Below are positions 35,001-44,336 of a DNA stretch of 64,000 bases, one piece after another. The position numbers were made by a program, and so were the translations under genes. How positions within the stretch are numbered: position 1 is the first letter of the stretch; each line of letters begins with the position of its first letter. The stretch is from Candidatus Gastranaerophilales bacterium (GTDB lineage: Bacteria > Cyanobacteriota > Vampirovibrionia > Gastranaerophilales > Gastranaerophilaceae). The notes below the pieces were generated by a model. That model searched no databases. It was not told where the DNA came from and saw nothing but the letters and a program-made list of their open reading frames with translations. The stretch spans positions 186,001-250,000 of the forward strand of contig CALVBT010000001.1 of the NCBI GenBank assembly GCA_944325885.1, given 5' to 3'.

Positions 35001-36268
35001 TCATAATAGTCAAATTCAATATGGCCTATTTTAACAATGTCGCCTTCTTTGATTCCGGCTTGTTTTAGTGCCTCGTAAACGTTCATTGAGGCAAGAATGT
35101 TCTGGAACCTGTACAGCTGGTCAATGTTTCTTGTATCGGTTACATTTGCCAGTCTAATAAGTTTTCCTCCTTCAACGCTGAAGGTGTTTTTGTCGATTTT
35201 GTAAACAGCATAATCACTGTCATCATTGTCAAAAGCTGCCAAATCTTCTTCTATATCAATTTTAAATTCCGGTTTCGGTATTTCTTCGACCTTCTGGTTT
35301 ACAAAATCCATAAATGGTTTCAGGTTCTGTTTTGTTGCTGCGGATATCAAAAATACATCATCAGCAAGCTTTTTAAACGTATCAAAAATTTCCTGCTGTT
35401 TTTCTTCTTCAACAGCATCGATTTTGTTAAGTGCAACGATTTGATATAAAGAGCCGAGTCTTTCAGAGTGTTTCTTTAATTCTTCATTGATTTTGTTGTA
35501 ATTTTCTATAGCATTTTCCTGCGTTATATCAACAACGTGAATCAAAAAACGGCATCTTTCAACGTGTCTTAAAAATTCATGCCCGAGGCCTATACCTTCG
35601 CTTGCACCTTCTATAAGCCCCGGTATGTCAGCCACAACGTACCCGTCGCCGGATGGTTTTTTGACTACGCCGAGGTGAGGAACAAGAGTAGTAAAGGGGT
35701 AATCCGCTATTTTGGGTTTTGCCTCGCTTATGACACTGATAAGAGTGGATTTGCCTGCATTTGGCATACCAAGAAGCCCGACATCAGCAATGAGTTTTAA
35801 CTCAAGTTCTAAAGCTCTTTCAATCCCAGGCTCCCCCGGTTCACAAAACTGTGGCGCTCTTTTTTGAGAAGTTGCAAATCTTGCATTGCCTCTGCCTCCT
35901 CTGCCGCCTTTGGCAACAAGTACTTTTTGCTCGGGTTGTGTCAGGTCTGCTATGATTTTGTCATTTTCCGGATCTTTTATTACAGTACCAAGAGGAACTT
36001 TTATATAAAGGTCTTTTCCGCCTTTGCCGTGCTGTGTTTTGGGGCGTCCGTTTTCTCCGTTTTCGGCTTTAAAAATAGACTGATACTGAAAATCCATCAA
36101 TGTAGTCATATCTTCGTCAGCAACAAAATATACGTCACCGCCTCTGCCGCCATCACCGCCGGCAGGGCCGCCTTTGTCTACATATTTTTCTCTTCTCCAT
36201 GCAACTATGCCGTTTCCGCCTTTGCCGGAGAGAATTTTTATTTTAGCTTTATCTAAAAACATAGCCAT
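34997..36268 (-). CDS. obg: Obg-family GTPase with C-terminal OCT domain
   Basis: 423 residues. The glycine-rich Obg domain (1-158: 'GKGGNGIVAWRREKYVDKGG', 'GGRGGRGNARFATSQKRAPQ') precedes a GTPase domain with G1 'GMPNAGKSTLI', G3 'DIPGLIEGA', G4 'ALNKIDAV' and G5 'SAATKQN'. The C-terminal OCT domain (about 350-420) ends 'EGDIVKIGHIEFDYYD'. It is an essential GTPase acting in 50S ribosome assembly and stress control. An in-frame ATG two codons later (MFLDKAK) is an alternative start. Confidence 0.96.
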   Translation of the reverse strand: MAMFLDKAKIKILSGKGGNGIVAWRREKYVDKGGPAGGDGGRGGDVYFVADEDMTTLMDFQYQSIFKAENGENGRPKTQHGKGGKDLYIKVPLGTVIKDPENDKIIADLTQPEQKVLVAKGGRGGRGNARFATSQKRAPQFCEPGEPGIERALELELKLIADVGLLGMPNAGKSTLISVISEAKPKIADYPFTTLVPHLGVVKKPSGDGYVVADIPGLIEGASEGIGLGHEFLRHVERCRFLIHVVDITQENAIENYNKINEELKKHSERLGSLYQIVALNKIDAVEEEKQQEIFDTFKKLADDVFLISAATKQNLKPFMDFVNQKVEEIPKPEFKIDIEEDLAAFDNDDSDYAVYKIDKNTFSVEGGKLIRLANVTDTRNIDQLYRFQNILASMNVYEALKQAGIKEGDIVKIGHIEFDYYD

Positions 36269-36302
36269 AGTATTTATTAGATTACCATAAAATTACAAAT
36301 AT

Positions 36303-36339
36303 AAAAAAAGAGTTAATTTTTTAATCTTAACTCTTTTTT
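36303..36339 (-). terminator. Terminator downstream of the 36338 gene
   Basis: A stem of about 13 bases (A-run plus GAGTTAA at 36303-36316 with TTAACTC plus T-run at 36327-36339) around ATTTTTTAATC-type loop sequence. The right arm runs into the stop codon of the 36338 gene. Confidence 0.7.
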
Positions 36340-36718
36340 AATCTATATAAAAGAAATCTTCGTTTTCGTCTTGATAATCTTCCCATAGAGGAATTTTATC
36401 TTCCAGTTTCTTTTTGATATCTTCTTTTTCTGCAGCTTTTTCTTGTGCTTTTAGTTCTGCATCTTTTTTCTTTTTTATTATGTTTGCAACATTCATCATT
36501 GCTAGAGAATTCAGTGTTGCATTTAGCTGAGCGCTTCTGTCAACAAATTGAGATTCTGCAAATTTTGGGGCTTCTTCTTGCATTTCCTGCTGGAAATATT
36601 CCATCCCGGGGCTTTGTCTGTCGTCAGCTGTTTTTGCGGCAGTGCCGGATATGTCGCCGCTTTTAAAATTAAAGCTGCCACCGATTCCGAAAAATCCAGC
36701 TGAACGATTGTCTACCAC
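36338..36718 (-). CDS. Unknown charged coiled-coil protein (about 126 residues)
   Basis: I do not recognise it. The best start is GTG at 36718, 10 bases after an AGGAG site; the frame itself opens earlier at a TTG (36766) without a matching site. The N-terminus is Gly/Phe-rich ('SAGFFGIGGSFNFKSGD'). The middle is polar, and a Lys/Glu/Ala helix with coiled-coil character follows ('KKKKDAELKAQEKAAEKED'), ending in the acidic tail 'DENEDFFYID'. No signal peptide or membrane helix. Confidence 0.6.
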   Translation of the reverse strand: MVDNRSAGFFGIGGSFNFKSGDISGTAAKTADDRQSPGMEYFQQEMQEEAPKFAESQFVDRSAQLNATLNSLAMMNVANIIKKKKDAELKAQEKAAEKEDIKKKLEDKIPLWEDYQDENEDFFYID

Positions 36719-36883
36719 TTTGAAAAATCTCCTGTGTTTTTCTCTCTTTTGTTTATATAATATCAAGACACACTAAAACCTTGATATTATATTAAAACCG
36801 TGCAGAAATTTTTTTGCTAGGTCATTAATTTTATTTTAATGTATATTAACAATTGTTTACATCCGTCTTTTGATGTAGGTTTG

Positions 36884-37150
36884 CTACAATCCTAGTATCA
36901 CGAGTAATCTTACAATTGCAAATTGTACAAATTGCAGAAATAAAAGCGCAAATATCGGCGAAAAATCAAGTCCGCCCATTGGCGGAATGATTTTTCGAAA
37001 AGGCTCGAGTACAATATCCGATATCAAAGCCAGTGTTTTATATGGCTGTGAGTACCAGTTTATTGAAGGAATCCAGGTCAAGAAAATTCTAATAATAATC
37101 AGCCAAAAATATAAATTTAACAGACTATTAACAAAATAAGCTATGCTCAC
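36884..37150 (-). CDS. YggT-family membrane protein
   Basis: 88 residues with two hydrophobic helices (about 12-30 and 62-85) separated by the conserved loop 'SDIVLEPFRKIIPPMGGLDF', the YggT hallmark. The N-terminal region 'LIIIRIFLTWIPSIN' also matches. YggT proteins are associated with cell-division or photosystem genes in many bacteria and cyanobacteria, and with osmotic stress in some; the molecular role is unclear. It lies 15 bases downstream of mtnP. Confidence 0.9.
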   Translation of the reverse strand: MSIAYFVNSLLNLYFWLIIIRIFLTWIPSINWYSQPYKTLALISDIVLEPFRKIIPPMGGLDFSPIFALLFLQFVQFAIVRLLVILGL

Positions 37151-37165
37151 TTTTTTTCTCCGTTA

Positions 37166-37969
37166 TTATGCTCTTGAACCTGCAACTGTTTTTGCACATT
37201 CGCAGTGATTTCTTTCTAAAGGCAGTTTTTCAATAAGGTTGAACAACAGAGCCTTTAATTTTGAATTGTTGTCATTAAATACTTTAATAACTTCTGCGTG
37301 TTGAACCGGAGGAACTTCGCCTACCAGACCAGCATCATAATCTGTTATCAAAGATATATTTAATGGACACATATCCATTTCTTTAACAAGGTAAGCTTCA
37401 GGAAACTGTGTCATATTGATAACTTCCCAGCCCTGAGAAGTAAAGAATTTTGATTCTGCTTTTGTGGAGAATCTCGGGCCGTTTATTACAACAACAGTAC
37501 CTGTTTCATGTACAGTAATACCCAGTTCTTTAGCTGTTTCAATAGCCATCTGTCTCATTTCTTCGCAGTAGGGGTTTGCTGCACTTACGTGAGTTACAAT
37601 AGGTCCGTCAAAGAAGGTTGATTTTCTTCCGTCTGTCCAATCAACAAACTGGTCGCAGATTACAAAGTGTCCCGGTGCTACGTGCTTTTGCAGGCTGCCT
37701 GCTGCACATGGCGAAATTACTCTCTTGCATCCGATTGATTTCATTGCCCATACATTGGCTCTGTAATTAATCAAATGAGGCGGGAGTGTGTGGTTTCTGC
37801 CGTGTCTTGGCATAAATGCCACTTTGTGTTTACCTATTTCGCCTATAAATACGCTGTCAGAAGGCGCACCGTACGGTGTTTCGACTCTTACTTCTTCTAT
37901 ATTGTCAAGAAATTTGTAAAATCCTGAACCGCCAAATACGCCTATATCTGCTAAATTTTTATTTTCCAT
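37166..37969 (-). CDS. mtnP: S-methyl-5'-thioadenosine phosphorylase
   Basis: 267 residues of the PNP/MTAP family. 'IGVFGGSGFYKFLDN' carries the phosphate-binding glycine loop; 'FMPRHGRNHTLPPHLINYRA', 'ISPCAAGSLQKHVAPG' and 'INMTQFPEAYLVKEMDMC' are the conserved phosphate and purine/methylthioribose-binding segments. It splits methylthioadenosine, the by-product of spermidine synthesis, into adenine and methylthioribose-1-phosphate, complementing speD at 32302. Inosine phosphorylase activity is a possible alternative. Confidence 0.93.
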   Translation of the reverse strand: MENKNLADIGVFGGSGFYKFLDNIEEVRVETPYGAPSDSVFIGEIGKHKVAFMPRHGRNHTLPPHLINYRANVWAMKSIGCKRVISPCAAGSLQKHVAPGHFVICDQFVDWTDGRKSTFFDGPIVTHVSAANPYCEEMRQMAIETAKELGITVHETGTVVVINGPRFSTKAESKFFTSQGWEVINMTQFPEAYLVKEMDMCPLNISLITDYDAGLVGEVPPVQHAEVIKVFNDNNSKLKALLFNLIEKLPLERNHCECAKTVAGSRA

Positions 37970-38004
37970 TTTCTCTCCCCGTGTCTAGTCTATTTTATTT
38001 TATA

Positions 38005-38709
38005 TTATTTTACCTGTGTCTGGTCAAGCATCCACTGGTAAGCTCTTGTTTGGTTTGTTGCGTTTCCTGTTTGTGATTGTGTATCTGGAACTGTAACTTT
38101 TCCGTCTTTAAAGATTTTTACTTCATAGCCGCTTGATTTTCCAACGCAGTTTGGGTCAATGACTATATTGAAGGTTCCATCTCCGTCATTGCCATCGAGC
38201 ATATTGTAAAAGCATACACCGGTTGAAATTTTGAAGTTCATTGCTGTATTGTTGTCGCAATTGATATTTCCTACAGTGTTTAAGCTGTCAGCAAGGAAAT
38301 AACATAATGCGTTTGCCTGTGTAAAGGTTTTATCACAGCCTGTTTTGCACACTGTTTTTACTTTACCGTTTTCATCCGTATATGATGCTTTTGCTGTATC
38401 CATCGGTTTTGTAGAAAAATCCATTCTCAGGTTAGCTTTTTCTTCTGCTGTCATCAAATTTAATTGCTGCGGAGAATAATAGTTCTGATCATATTTTGTA
38501 CCGTCATTCATAATATCAGCTACAACAGCTTCTACAGCATGGTATGATTTTATGAATAGCACTTTATCTTTATCAGGGTTTACACGGCTCAATGCTCTGA
38601 GCATCAACGCCATAACAACACCTATGATAGCAAGTGTAAGTAACGTTTCTGCCAGAGTAAAAGCTCTGTTTGAATATTTTTCATTAGTATGCACTTTTAT
38701 ATGCTTCAT
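38005..38709 (-). CDS. Type IV pilin/pseudopilin-like protein (second of tandem pair)
   Basis: 234 residues. A short basic leader precedes the prepilin motif 'RAFTLAETLLTLAIIGVVM', with the Glu five residues after the expected cleavage site before Phe; the hydrophobic helix extends to about residue 45. The globular domain has paired cysteines ('VCKTGCDK', 'ALCYFLADSLNTVGNINC') and ends 'AYQWMLDQTQVK'. It is paralogous to the gene just upstream (38729), 19 bases away. No pilus assembly genes are adjacent, although a PilB-like ATPase gene is at 58882. Confidence 0.88.
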   Translation of the reverse strand: MKHIKVHTNEKYSNRAFTLAETLLTLAIIGVVMALMLRALSRVNPDKDKVLFIKSYHAVEAVVADIMNDGTKYDQNYYSPQQLNLMTAEEKANLRMDFSTKPMDTAKASYTDENGKVKTVCKTGCDKTFTQANALCYFLADSLNTVGNINCDNNTAMNFKISTGVCFYNMLDGNDGDGTFNIVIDPNCVGKSSGYEVKIFKDGKVTVPDTQSQTGNATNQTRAYQWMLDQTQVK

Positions 38710-38728
38710 AATTATTCTCCTTTGTTGA

Positions 38729-39478
38729 TTATTTTATTTGTGTTTGGTCAGAGTCCATCCAGCCGTAAGCAGTTGATTGTTTGGAATATTTTGTATCTGT
38801 TTTTGGTACTGTCATTTTGCCCTGTGTAACAACATAAACAACATATTTGTCTGTTGATGCATTATCAGGCGGGCATTTCGGCATTATAGCAAATTTCAAT
38901 GTATTATCTGATATATTGTTGTTCATATCAGCAAGACATACGCCGGAAGATAATTTCATATTTGCACCGGCAATAGTTTGTCCTCCTATTGTAATGCCGT
39001 TATTATTTTCACAGTTTACAGGACCTATAGTGTGCATTGCATCTGCAGTAAAGTAACATAGCGCATTTTCTTTTGTAAGTGTTTTGCCTCCATCGCAGCT
39101 TACAGTAGGGTCTTTTTCTGCTTGTGTCTTATCCGCACACACTGTGACCATTGTTCCGTTATCGGAATATCTCGCTTTTGCAGATGATAGCGGTGGAAAT
39201 CTCATATCAATATGTAAATCAGCTTTTTCTTCAGGTGTCATTTGATTGATTTCGTCATCTGTTAGTGATGTTTGTTCATATCTTGAGGGGTCGTTTATTA
39301 TTGCTTCCACTACACCCTCCATTGAATGATAGGTTTTTAAAAACATTATTTTGTTTGTATCCGGCATGATTCTTTCAATTGTTTTTATCAGCATAACCAT
39401 GACAACACCAATGATAGTAATAGTTACGAGAATTTCTGCCAGTGTAAACGCTTTGCTTTTTATAGAATTTATTTTCAT
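38729..39478 (-). CDS. Type IV pilin/pseudopilin-like protein (first of tandem pair)
   Basis: 249 residues. Prepilin motif 'KAFTLAEILVTITIIGVVM' after a basic leader, then 'TIERIMPDTNKIMFLKTYH', which is closely parallel to 'NPDKDKVLFIKSYH' in the next gene. Shared globular features include 'NALCYFTADAMHTIGPVNC' and the C-terminal 'AYGWMDSDQTQIK'. The pair is a clear tandem duplication with diverged middles. They would be inserted in the inner membrane, processed by a prepilin peptidase, and assembled in a type IV pilus or type II secretion pseudopilus. Confidence 0.88.
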   Translation of the reverse strand: MKINSIKSKAFTLAEILVTITIIGVVMVMLIKTIERIMPDTNKIMFLKTYHSMEGVVEAIINDPSRYEQTSLTDDEINQMTPEEKADLHIDMRFPPLSSAKARYSDNGTMVTVCADKTQAEKDPTVSCDGGKTLTKENALCYFTADAMHTIGPVNCENNNGITIGGQTIAGANMKLSSGVCLADMNNNISDNTLKFAIMPKCPPDNASTDKYVVYVVTQGKMTVPKTDTKYSKQSTAYGWMDSDQTQIK

Positions 39479-39625
39479 AAATTAGCTCCTGTTTTCATCA
39501 ATTATATTCTATATTCCACTATATGGCAAAATTTATTCAATTTTATATAAAATTGTAACTTTTAGGCAATTTTTTTTAATAAATTGTTTTTATATAAATA
39601 GGTAGTAAAGTAAGGTTACACAATT

Positions 39626-39865
39626 ATGGTAAACGGAATTTCTTCATCACAGGTTCCATATCAGGGATATCCTGCCAATGCTGTAGGCGCAACCCGTGTT
39701 ACTAAAGATATAGCCAGCTATTGCTATGACACGCAGCGCACAAATATCGGAAAAACTTATGCTTATCTGACTACTGAAGAAAAGCATAACTATACATGGC
39801 CTGTGGTTGGTCTTGTTACTTCCTTCCTGTCATTGCTTGCAGTAAGAATGATGACGAGAAAATAA
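39626..39865 (+). CDS. Small membrane protein of unknown function (79 residues)
   Basis: I do not recognise it. AAGG lies upstream of the ATG at suitable distance. The N-terminal half is polar with several Tyr ('VPYQGYPANAVG'), followed by one hydrophobic C-terminal helix ('WPVVGLVTSFLSLLAVRMM') with a basic tail, an N-out/C-in or tail-anchored arrangement. It is divergent from the pseudopilin pair. Confidence 0.65.
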   Translation: MVNGISSSQVPYQGYPANAVGATRVTKDIASYCYDTQRTNIGKTYAYLTTEEKHNYTWPVVGLVTSFLSLLAVRMMTRK

Positions 39866-39879
39866 TAAGGCAGGCTCAA

Positions 39880-41094
39880 CTATCTTGTTGTGCAGTATTG
39901 TGCCAGAAATACAAATAAATTCATAACAGCAGGAACATTTTGCTCCCCTGTTTCGGCCAGACCCTGCTCTAGCCCAAGAATGCAGGCCGGACAGGTTGTG
40001 AGTATTATATCTGCTCCTGTTTTTATAAACTGCTGTGCTTTTCTTCTTGAGATTTCTCTTGATATTTCTTGATTTTGCAGTGCAAATTTTCCTGAAAAGC
40101 CGCAGCATTTGTCGTAATCTTGGGCCTGTATGTATTCGATATTTTCAACATTTTTTATAAATTCCGCTATATCAAAATTTTCGTGACAGGGTTTGTGGAG
40201 AGTTATTCTTAAGTGTTTTTTTGATTTGAAATTTGTTTGCGAAATCAGTTCGACCGGTGTTATTACTTTTTTTGCAATATCCTTAGCCAGTTTTGTTTCT
40301 ATATATTCTTCATAATTTTTTAGTACATCAAAGCAAGATGCGCAGTCGGTTATTATATAGTCTGCGTCTGTATCAAGCTTTTTAATATTTGTTTGTGCCA
40401 GCTTTTTAAAGTTTTCTATATCTCCGTCGTGCAAATAACTTATGCCGCAGCATTCAAAGTCTTTTTCTATAAAGTCCACTCCTGTTGCATTTAACAAGTC
40501 TTTTACGGCCAGTTCCGTATCATTATTTATATATTGATTAAAGCAGCCTTTAAAATATATGGCTTTTTTTGAGTTTTGTTTATTTTTTTTGTTTTTCTTT
40601 GATTTTTTAATATTTTTTGATGCCAGAGAGTTCAGCAGTATCAGTCTTTTGCCTAAAATACCTGTTTTTAAAATCAGTGGTCTTAGTATATTAACAATTT
40701 TGTCCAGTTTAAAAATTCTGTATATAGCAAAAAATATACGTGACAAAAATAAAATAGTTTTAAAGACTTTATAAGAGTTTGCAAAACGTAATAAAATCGG
40801 CTGTGAGTTTTTTTTGTAATATTCATTTTTTGCAGCGATAAATATTTTTCTTGCATCGATTCCGCTCGGGCAGAAATTTTTGCAGGCATTGCACTGTGTA
40901 CATAAGTCCAGATATTTTTTTGCCTGCCTTGTCATAGCCAGTTCGCCTTTTATTATGCCGTTTAGCATATTAAATTTTCCTTTGGAAACACAGCATTCAT
41001 TTAATGTCACTTTATAAATAGGACAAACAGACTGGCACAAGGCGCAGCGTGAGCATTTATATATATCTTCTTCAAAATCTTTTAAGCTTTTCAT
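39880..41094 (-). CDS. Iron-sulfur oxidoreductase with two [4Fe-4S] sites and two CCG domains (GlcF/HdrD-like)
   Basis: About 404 residues. The N-terminus has two ferredoxin motifs ('CSRCALCQSVCP', 'CTQCNACKNFCPSG'). A basic linker then leads to two cysteine-rich CCG domains ('FECCGISYLHDGD' and 'YDKCCGFSGKFALQ'). This is the layout of the iron-sulfur subunit of glycolate/lactate oxidases and heterodisulfide-reductase D proteins, which pass electrons from a flavin partner to quinone or thiol acceptors. No flavin subunit (GlcD type) is adjacent. An in-frame GTG at 41106 exists, but the ATG at 41094 with AGGTG fits better. Confidence 0.88.
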   Translation of the reverse strand: MKSLKDFEEDIYKCSRCALCQSVCPIYKVTLNECCVSKGKFNMLNGIIKGELAMTRQAKKYLDLCTQCNACKNFCPSGIDARKIFIAAKNEYYKKNSQPILLRFANSYKVFKTILFLSRIFFAIYRIFKLDKIVNILRPLILKTGILGKRLILLNSLASKNIKKSKKNKKNKQNSKKAIYFKGCFNQYINNDTELAVKDLLNATGVDFIEKDFECCGISYLHDGDIENFKKLAQTNIKKLDTDADYIITDCASCFDVLKNYEEYIETKLAKDIAKKVITPVELISQTNFKSKKHLRITLHKPCHENFDIAEFIKNVENIEYIQAQDYDKCCGFSGKFALQNQEISREISRRKAQQFIKTGADIILTTCPACILGLEQGLAETGEQNVPAVMNLFVFLAQYCTTR

Positions 41095-41215
41095 AATGTT
41101 ATTCACCTGTTACGGCTGATTATATGAAATATTATATTCACAAAGAACAATTTAGTGATAGAATTTTTATTATTAAACTTTAGGGATGAAAAAAATTAGG
41201 TTTTAGAGATTAAAT

Positions 41216-42244
41216 ATGAAAGCAGCAATAGCAGAAAATCAAAAGATTTCCATACAGGACATGCCGCAGCCTCAGTTGAGCGATTATAATAATGAAGGTG
41301 CAATTGTAAAAGTTCTCGGATGCGGGCTTTGCGGTTCTGATATAGTGAAGTTTTTGCATAACAGTGAACAAAAAGTCCTCGGGCATGAGGTTGTAGGCGA
41401 GATTGTCGACATAAGACCGAGGTTCCTTTCAAAATTTAAAATCGGCGACAAGGTTGTTCTCGGGCATCATGTTCCTTGCATGAAGTGTGATTATTGCGAG
41501 AACAAAAATTATTCTATGTGCAGACAGTTTAAAGAAACCAACATATTCCCCGGAGGTTTTGCGGAGTATATTTATGTATCGCCAAAACATTTAAAAAATA
41601 CAGTATTTAAAGTGCCGGAAAATCTCGATGATATGGAAATTTCTTTTATGGAACCTCTGGCATGCTGTATTAGAGCGGTAGAAAGAGCCGAAGTAAAAAG
41701 AGGTACATCTTCTCTGGTTATCGGACTCGGCTCTATAGGCCTTTTGATGGGACAGGCAATAAAGGCTTTTTACGGTGATGTTATCGGTTGCGACCTTATT
41801 GAAGAAAGAGTCGGACTGGCAGGTAATTTGAATTTTGATGCAGCTATCAAATTTGAGGATAATGATACAACCTCTGCAAAGATAAAGGAAATGACCTGCG
41901 GTTTGGGAGCTGATATTGTCTTTATGACTTCTGGTTCTGACAAGGCTATAGAATTTGCGCTTAAGTCTGTAAGAGATGGCGGTACAATCCTTGTATTTTC
42001 TTCTGTTCCTAATGATACGGCAGGTTATACAAACAATGATATTTATTATAGAGAATTAAAAATTCTGGGCAGCTATTCACCGTCGCCTATGGATTTGGCT
42101 CTGGCACACAAACTTCTTGCAAAGAAAAAAGTCGTTGTAAAATATTTATCAACGGTCTATTCTTTAGATGATATTGGGGATGCAATTCAAGATACAATAT
42201 CAAATAAAACATTAAAGGCTTATATAAAAATAGATAAAGAATAA
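41216..42244 (+). CDS. Zinc-dependent MDR alcohol/polyol dehydrogenase
   Basis: 342 residues of the medium-chain dehydrogenase family. Catalytic zinc ligands lie in 'LGCGLCGSDIVKF' and 'LGHEVVGEIV'; the structural zinc lobe is 'CMKCDYCENKNYSMC'. The Rossmann loop is 'SLVIGLGSIGLLMGQA'. It probably oxidises a sugar alcohol or similar hydroxyl compound with NAD(P). One base separates it from a second MDR gene, so the two are co-expressed and may act in sequence or as a heteromer. The substrate cannot be deduced. Confidence 0.9.
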   Translation: MKAAIAENQKISIQDMPQPQLSDYNNEGAIVKVLGCGLCGSDIVKFLHNSEQKVLGHEVVGEIVDIRPRFLSKFKIGDKVVLGHHVPCMKCDYCENKNYSMCRQFKETNIFPGGFAEYIYVSPKHLKNTVFKVPENLDDMEISFMEPLACCIRAVERAEVKRGTSSLVIGLGSIGLLMGQAIKAFYGDVIGCDLIEERVGLAGNLNFDAAIKFEDNDTTSAKIKEMTCGLGADIVFMTSGSDKAIEFALKSVRDGGTILVFSSVPNDTAGYTNNDIYYRELKILGSYSPSPMDLALAHKLLAKKKVVVKYLSTVYSLDDIGDAIQDTISNKTLKAYIKIDKE

Positions 42245-42245
42245 T

Positions 42246-43286
42246 ATGGGTAGAATGAAAGCGATTAGATATTATGCGCCTCAGGATATCAGATACGAAG
42301 AGGTGGATATAAAAGAACCAAATGAAAATGAGGTTCTTGTAAGAATACAGGCTGCTTTGACCTGCGGAACCGATATAAAAACTTTTAGAAGAGGTCATCC
42401 GGTATTAATAAAAAAAACACCGTCCGGATTCGGGCATGAGTTTTCCGGTATTGTCGAAAGGGTCGGAGCAAATGTCGTAGGTTTTAAGCCGGGTGACAGA
42501 GTCGTTGCAGCAAATTCTGCTCCTTGCGGAAAATGTTTTTACTGTTTGAAAAAACAGTACAATTTGTGTGAAAATTTGGATTTGTTAAACGGTGCGTATG
42601 CTGAGTTTATTACTATCCCGCAGCGAATTGTTGAAAAGAATCTGTTAAAAATTCCAACAGGATTGAGTTTTGAAAAGGCTGCTTTTGCAGAACCTCTTGC
42701 AAATGTAGTTCATGGCGTAGAACGCACAAATATACAGCCCGGTGATACAGTCGGCGTTGTCGGTATCGGGCCTATAGGGCTGATGTTTGCCAGACTGGCA
42801 AAGCTAAAGGGAGCAAGAGTTATAGCTGCAGGCCGCAATCCTCTTAAGCTGCAGCTTGCACGTGAGTTTGCGCATGCTGATGAAGTTGTTGATTTGAAAA
42901 AATATCAGCATCCTGAAAAGATATTCAGAGATTTTTCTGACGAAGGCAGAGGTCTGGATGTTGCTGTAGAGTGTGTCGGGCTGCCGGAAGTGTGGGAAAA
43001 AATGTTTTCTCTCGTCAGAAAAGGCGGCAAGGTGCATTTGTTTGGCGGGTGCAAGTCCGGTACATCTGTAAATATTGACACAAGACGTCTTCATTACGAT
43101 GAGGTGCAAATTATCAGTGTATTCCACCATACACCTCAATATTTCAGACAGGCGTTGGATTTGATTGCTGACGGTCATATTGATGTTACAAAACTTATTA
43201 CAAAAACTATGCCCTTATCTCAGGCAAAAGAAGCAATACTTGCGCATGAAAAAGGCGAGGCTGTTAAAGTTTTGCTAACACCGTAG
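42246..43286 (+). CDS. Second zinc-dependent MDR dehydrogenase
   Basis: 346 residues. Catalytic zinc site 'LTCGTDIKTFRRGHP' and 'GFGHEFSGIVERVG'; structural zinc lobe 'CGKCFYCLKKQYNLC'; Rossmann loop 'VGVVGIGPIGLMFARLAKLK'. It is about the same size as its neighbour but clearly diverged, so an old paralogue. Both retain all visible zinc residues. An alternative start lies three codons on (MKAIRYY). Sorbitol-, threonine- or inositol-type dehydrogenase activities are possible. Confidence 0.9.
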   Translation: MGRMKAIRYYAPQDIRYEEVDIKEPNENEVLVRIQAALTCGTDIKTFRRGHPVLIKKTPSGFGHEFSGIVERVGANVVGFKPGDRVVAANSAPCGKCFYCLKKQYNLCENLDLLNGAYAEFITIPQRIVEKNLLKIPTGLSFEKAAFAEPLANVVHGVERTNIQPGDTVGVVGIGPIGLMFARLAKLKGARVIAAGRNPLKLQLAREFAHADEVVDLKKYQHPEKIFRDFSDEGRGLDVAVECVGLPEVWEKMFSLVRKGGKVHLFGGCKSGTSVNIDTRRLHYDEVQIISVFHHTPQYFRQALDLIADGHIDVTKLITKTMPLSQAKEAILAHEKGEAVKVLLTP

Positions 43287-43478
43287 CAGTTTGTAAAGTT
43301 ATGTTAAGTTTATAATATTTCTTTCTATCGCTTTTGTCATGGGCTTTTGCACAGTTTCATCATGTGAAAGCTGTATTGAATTGAAAATTTAATATGCTAA
43401 ACTAGCAAGTAATGAAATTTACAGACTTAGTACAAACAGGTAAGTAAATTGAATTAACAAGACTTGTGAAAGAGGACA

Positions 43479-44336
43479 ATGAAAAATTTACAGACTACAA
43501 CGGTAAATAATGTTCCCTTTATCCAGGATTACAAATTTAAATCCAAGGATTATAACAGTCATTTCGGGCATGCCGGTGAGTCATTAGTTCCTTTATCAAA
43601 GGACATGTCAGGTGATTTATCTATTCACAAGTGTACTGTTTCTAATAATAAATTTAATAGTTTTTATAAAAAGACCGCTAAAGATATTTCATTTAGCGGT
43701 CTTTCTATATCCGAAGTTAATAAGATAAAAAATTCGTTTGCGTGGAAATTGTTTAACAAAAAATGGTTCAATAATTTTATTGCAAAAGCAGATTCGAGCC
43801 AGACAATTTTTGATGCGTTGTTTGCGCTGGGTATTACCTGTGCATTAAGACCGGCTGCAATCATGGCTCAATCAAGCGAAAAAACTAAGAAAAAAGATCT
43901 CAAAGCAGCAGAGCATTCTATAGCATCGGGTGTAATAGGGTATGGGTTCGCAATACTTGTATTTTCACCGATAAAAAATGCTCTGGATAAAATCAAAAAA
44001 CATCCGGAGTATTTTTCTAAAAAGGCTGCAGGATTCTTTAAATATGCTGATAAAAAAATGAACAAATCAATGAGTGCATCAAAAAGAATGCAAACTTATA
44101 CGATGTTGTTTAACAAATCAATGGAAATTCTTGTGGCAGGGCTTCGTTCTTCTTTGACCATAGGGATGATTCCTTATATTGATAAATATGTATTTGGCAA
44201 ACTGTTTGGAACAAACAATGCTGAATTAACTAAAAAACAGCTGCAAAATCCAGCTTACAGATATTCGATAGTAAACTTTAAAAACAATCAAGAATCGAAT
44301 AAAGTATTCCAGAACTTTACGGGATTGATGAAATGA
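43479..44336 (+). CDS. Unknown polytopic membrane protein (285 residues) with 'SFSG' motif
   Basis: No family recognised. After a polar 65-residue N-terminus comes 'KDISFSGLSISEV', similar to the 'SFKA' element of other unknown proteins in the window. Hydrophobic segments occur at about 112-133 ('FDALFALGITCALRPAA'), 150-170 ('GVIGYGFAILVFSPI') and 217-236 ('AGLRSSLTIGMIPYI'), separated by Lys-rich loops. GAGG precedes the ATG. It overlaps the next gene by ATGA and the two share general layout. Confidence 0.75.
   Translation: MKNLQTTTVNNVPFIQDYKFKSKDYNSHFGHAGESLVPLSKDMSGDLSIHKCTVSNNKFNSFYKKTAKDISFSGLSISEVNKIKNSFAWKLFNKKWFNNFIAKADSSQTIFDALFALGITCALRPAAIMAQSSEKTKKKDLKAAEHSIASGVIGYGFAILVFSPIKNALDKIKKHPEYFSKKAAGFFKYADKKMNKSMSASKRMQTYTMLFNKSMEILVAGLRSSLTIGMIPYIDKYVFGKLFGTNNAELTKKQLQNPAYRYSIVNFKNNQESNKVFQNFTGLMK

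Noticed and set aside
43412-43447. Mini-frame of 11 codons upstream of the 43479 gene, considered as a leader peptide
   Set aside because: No attenuator hairpin or regulatory codon run accompanies it and it has no clear ribosome-binding site.
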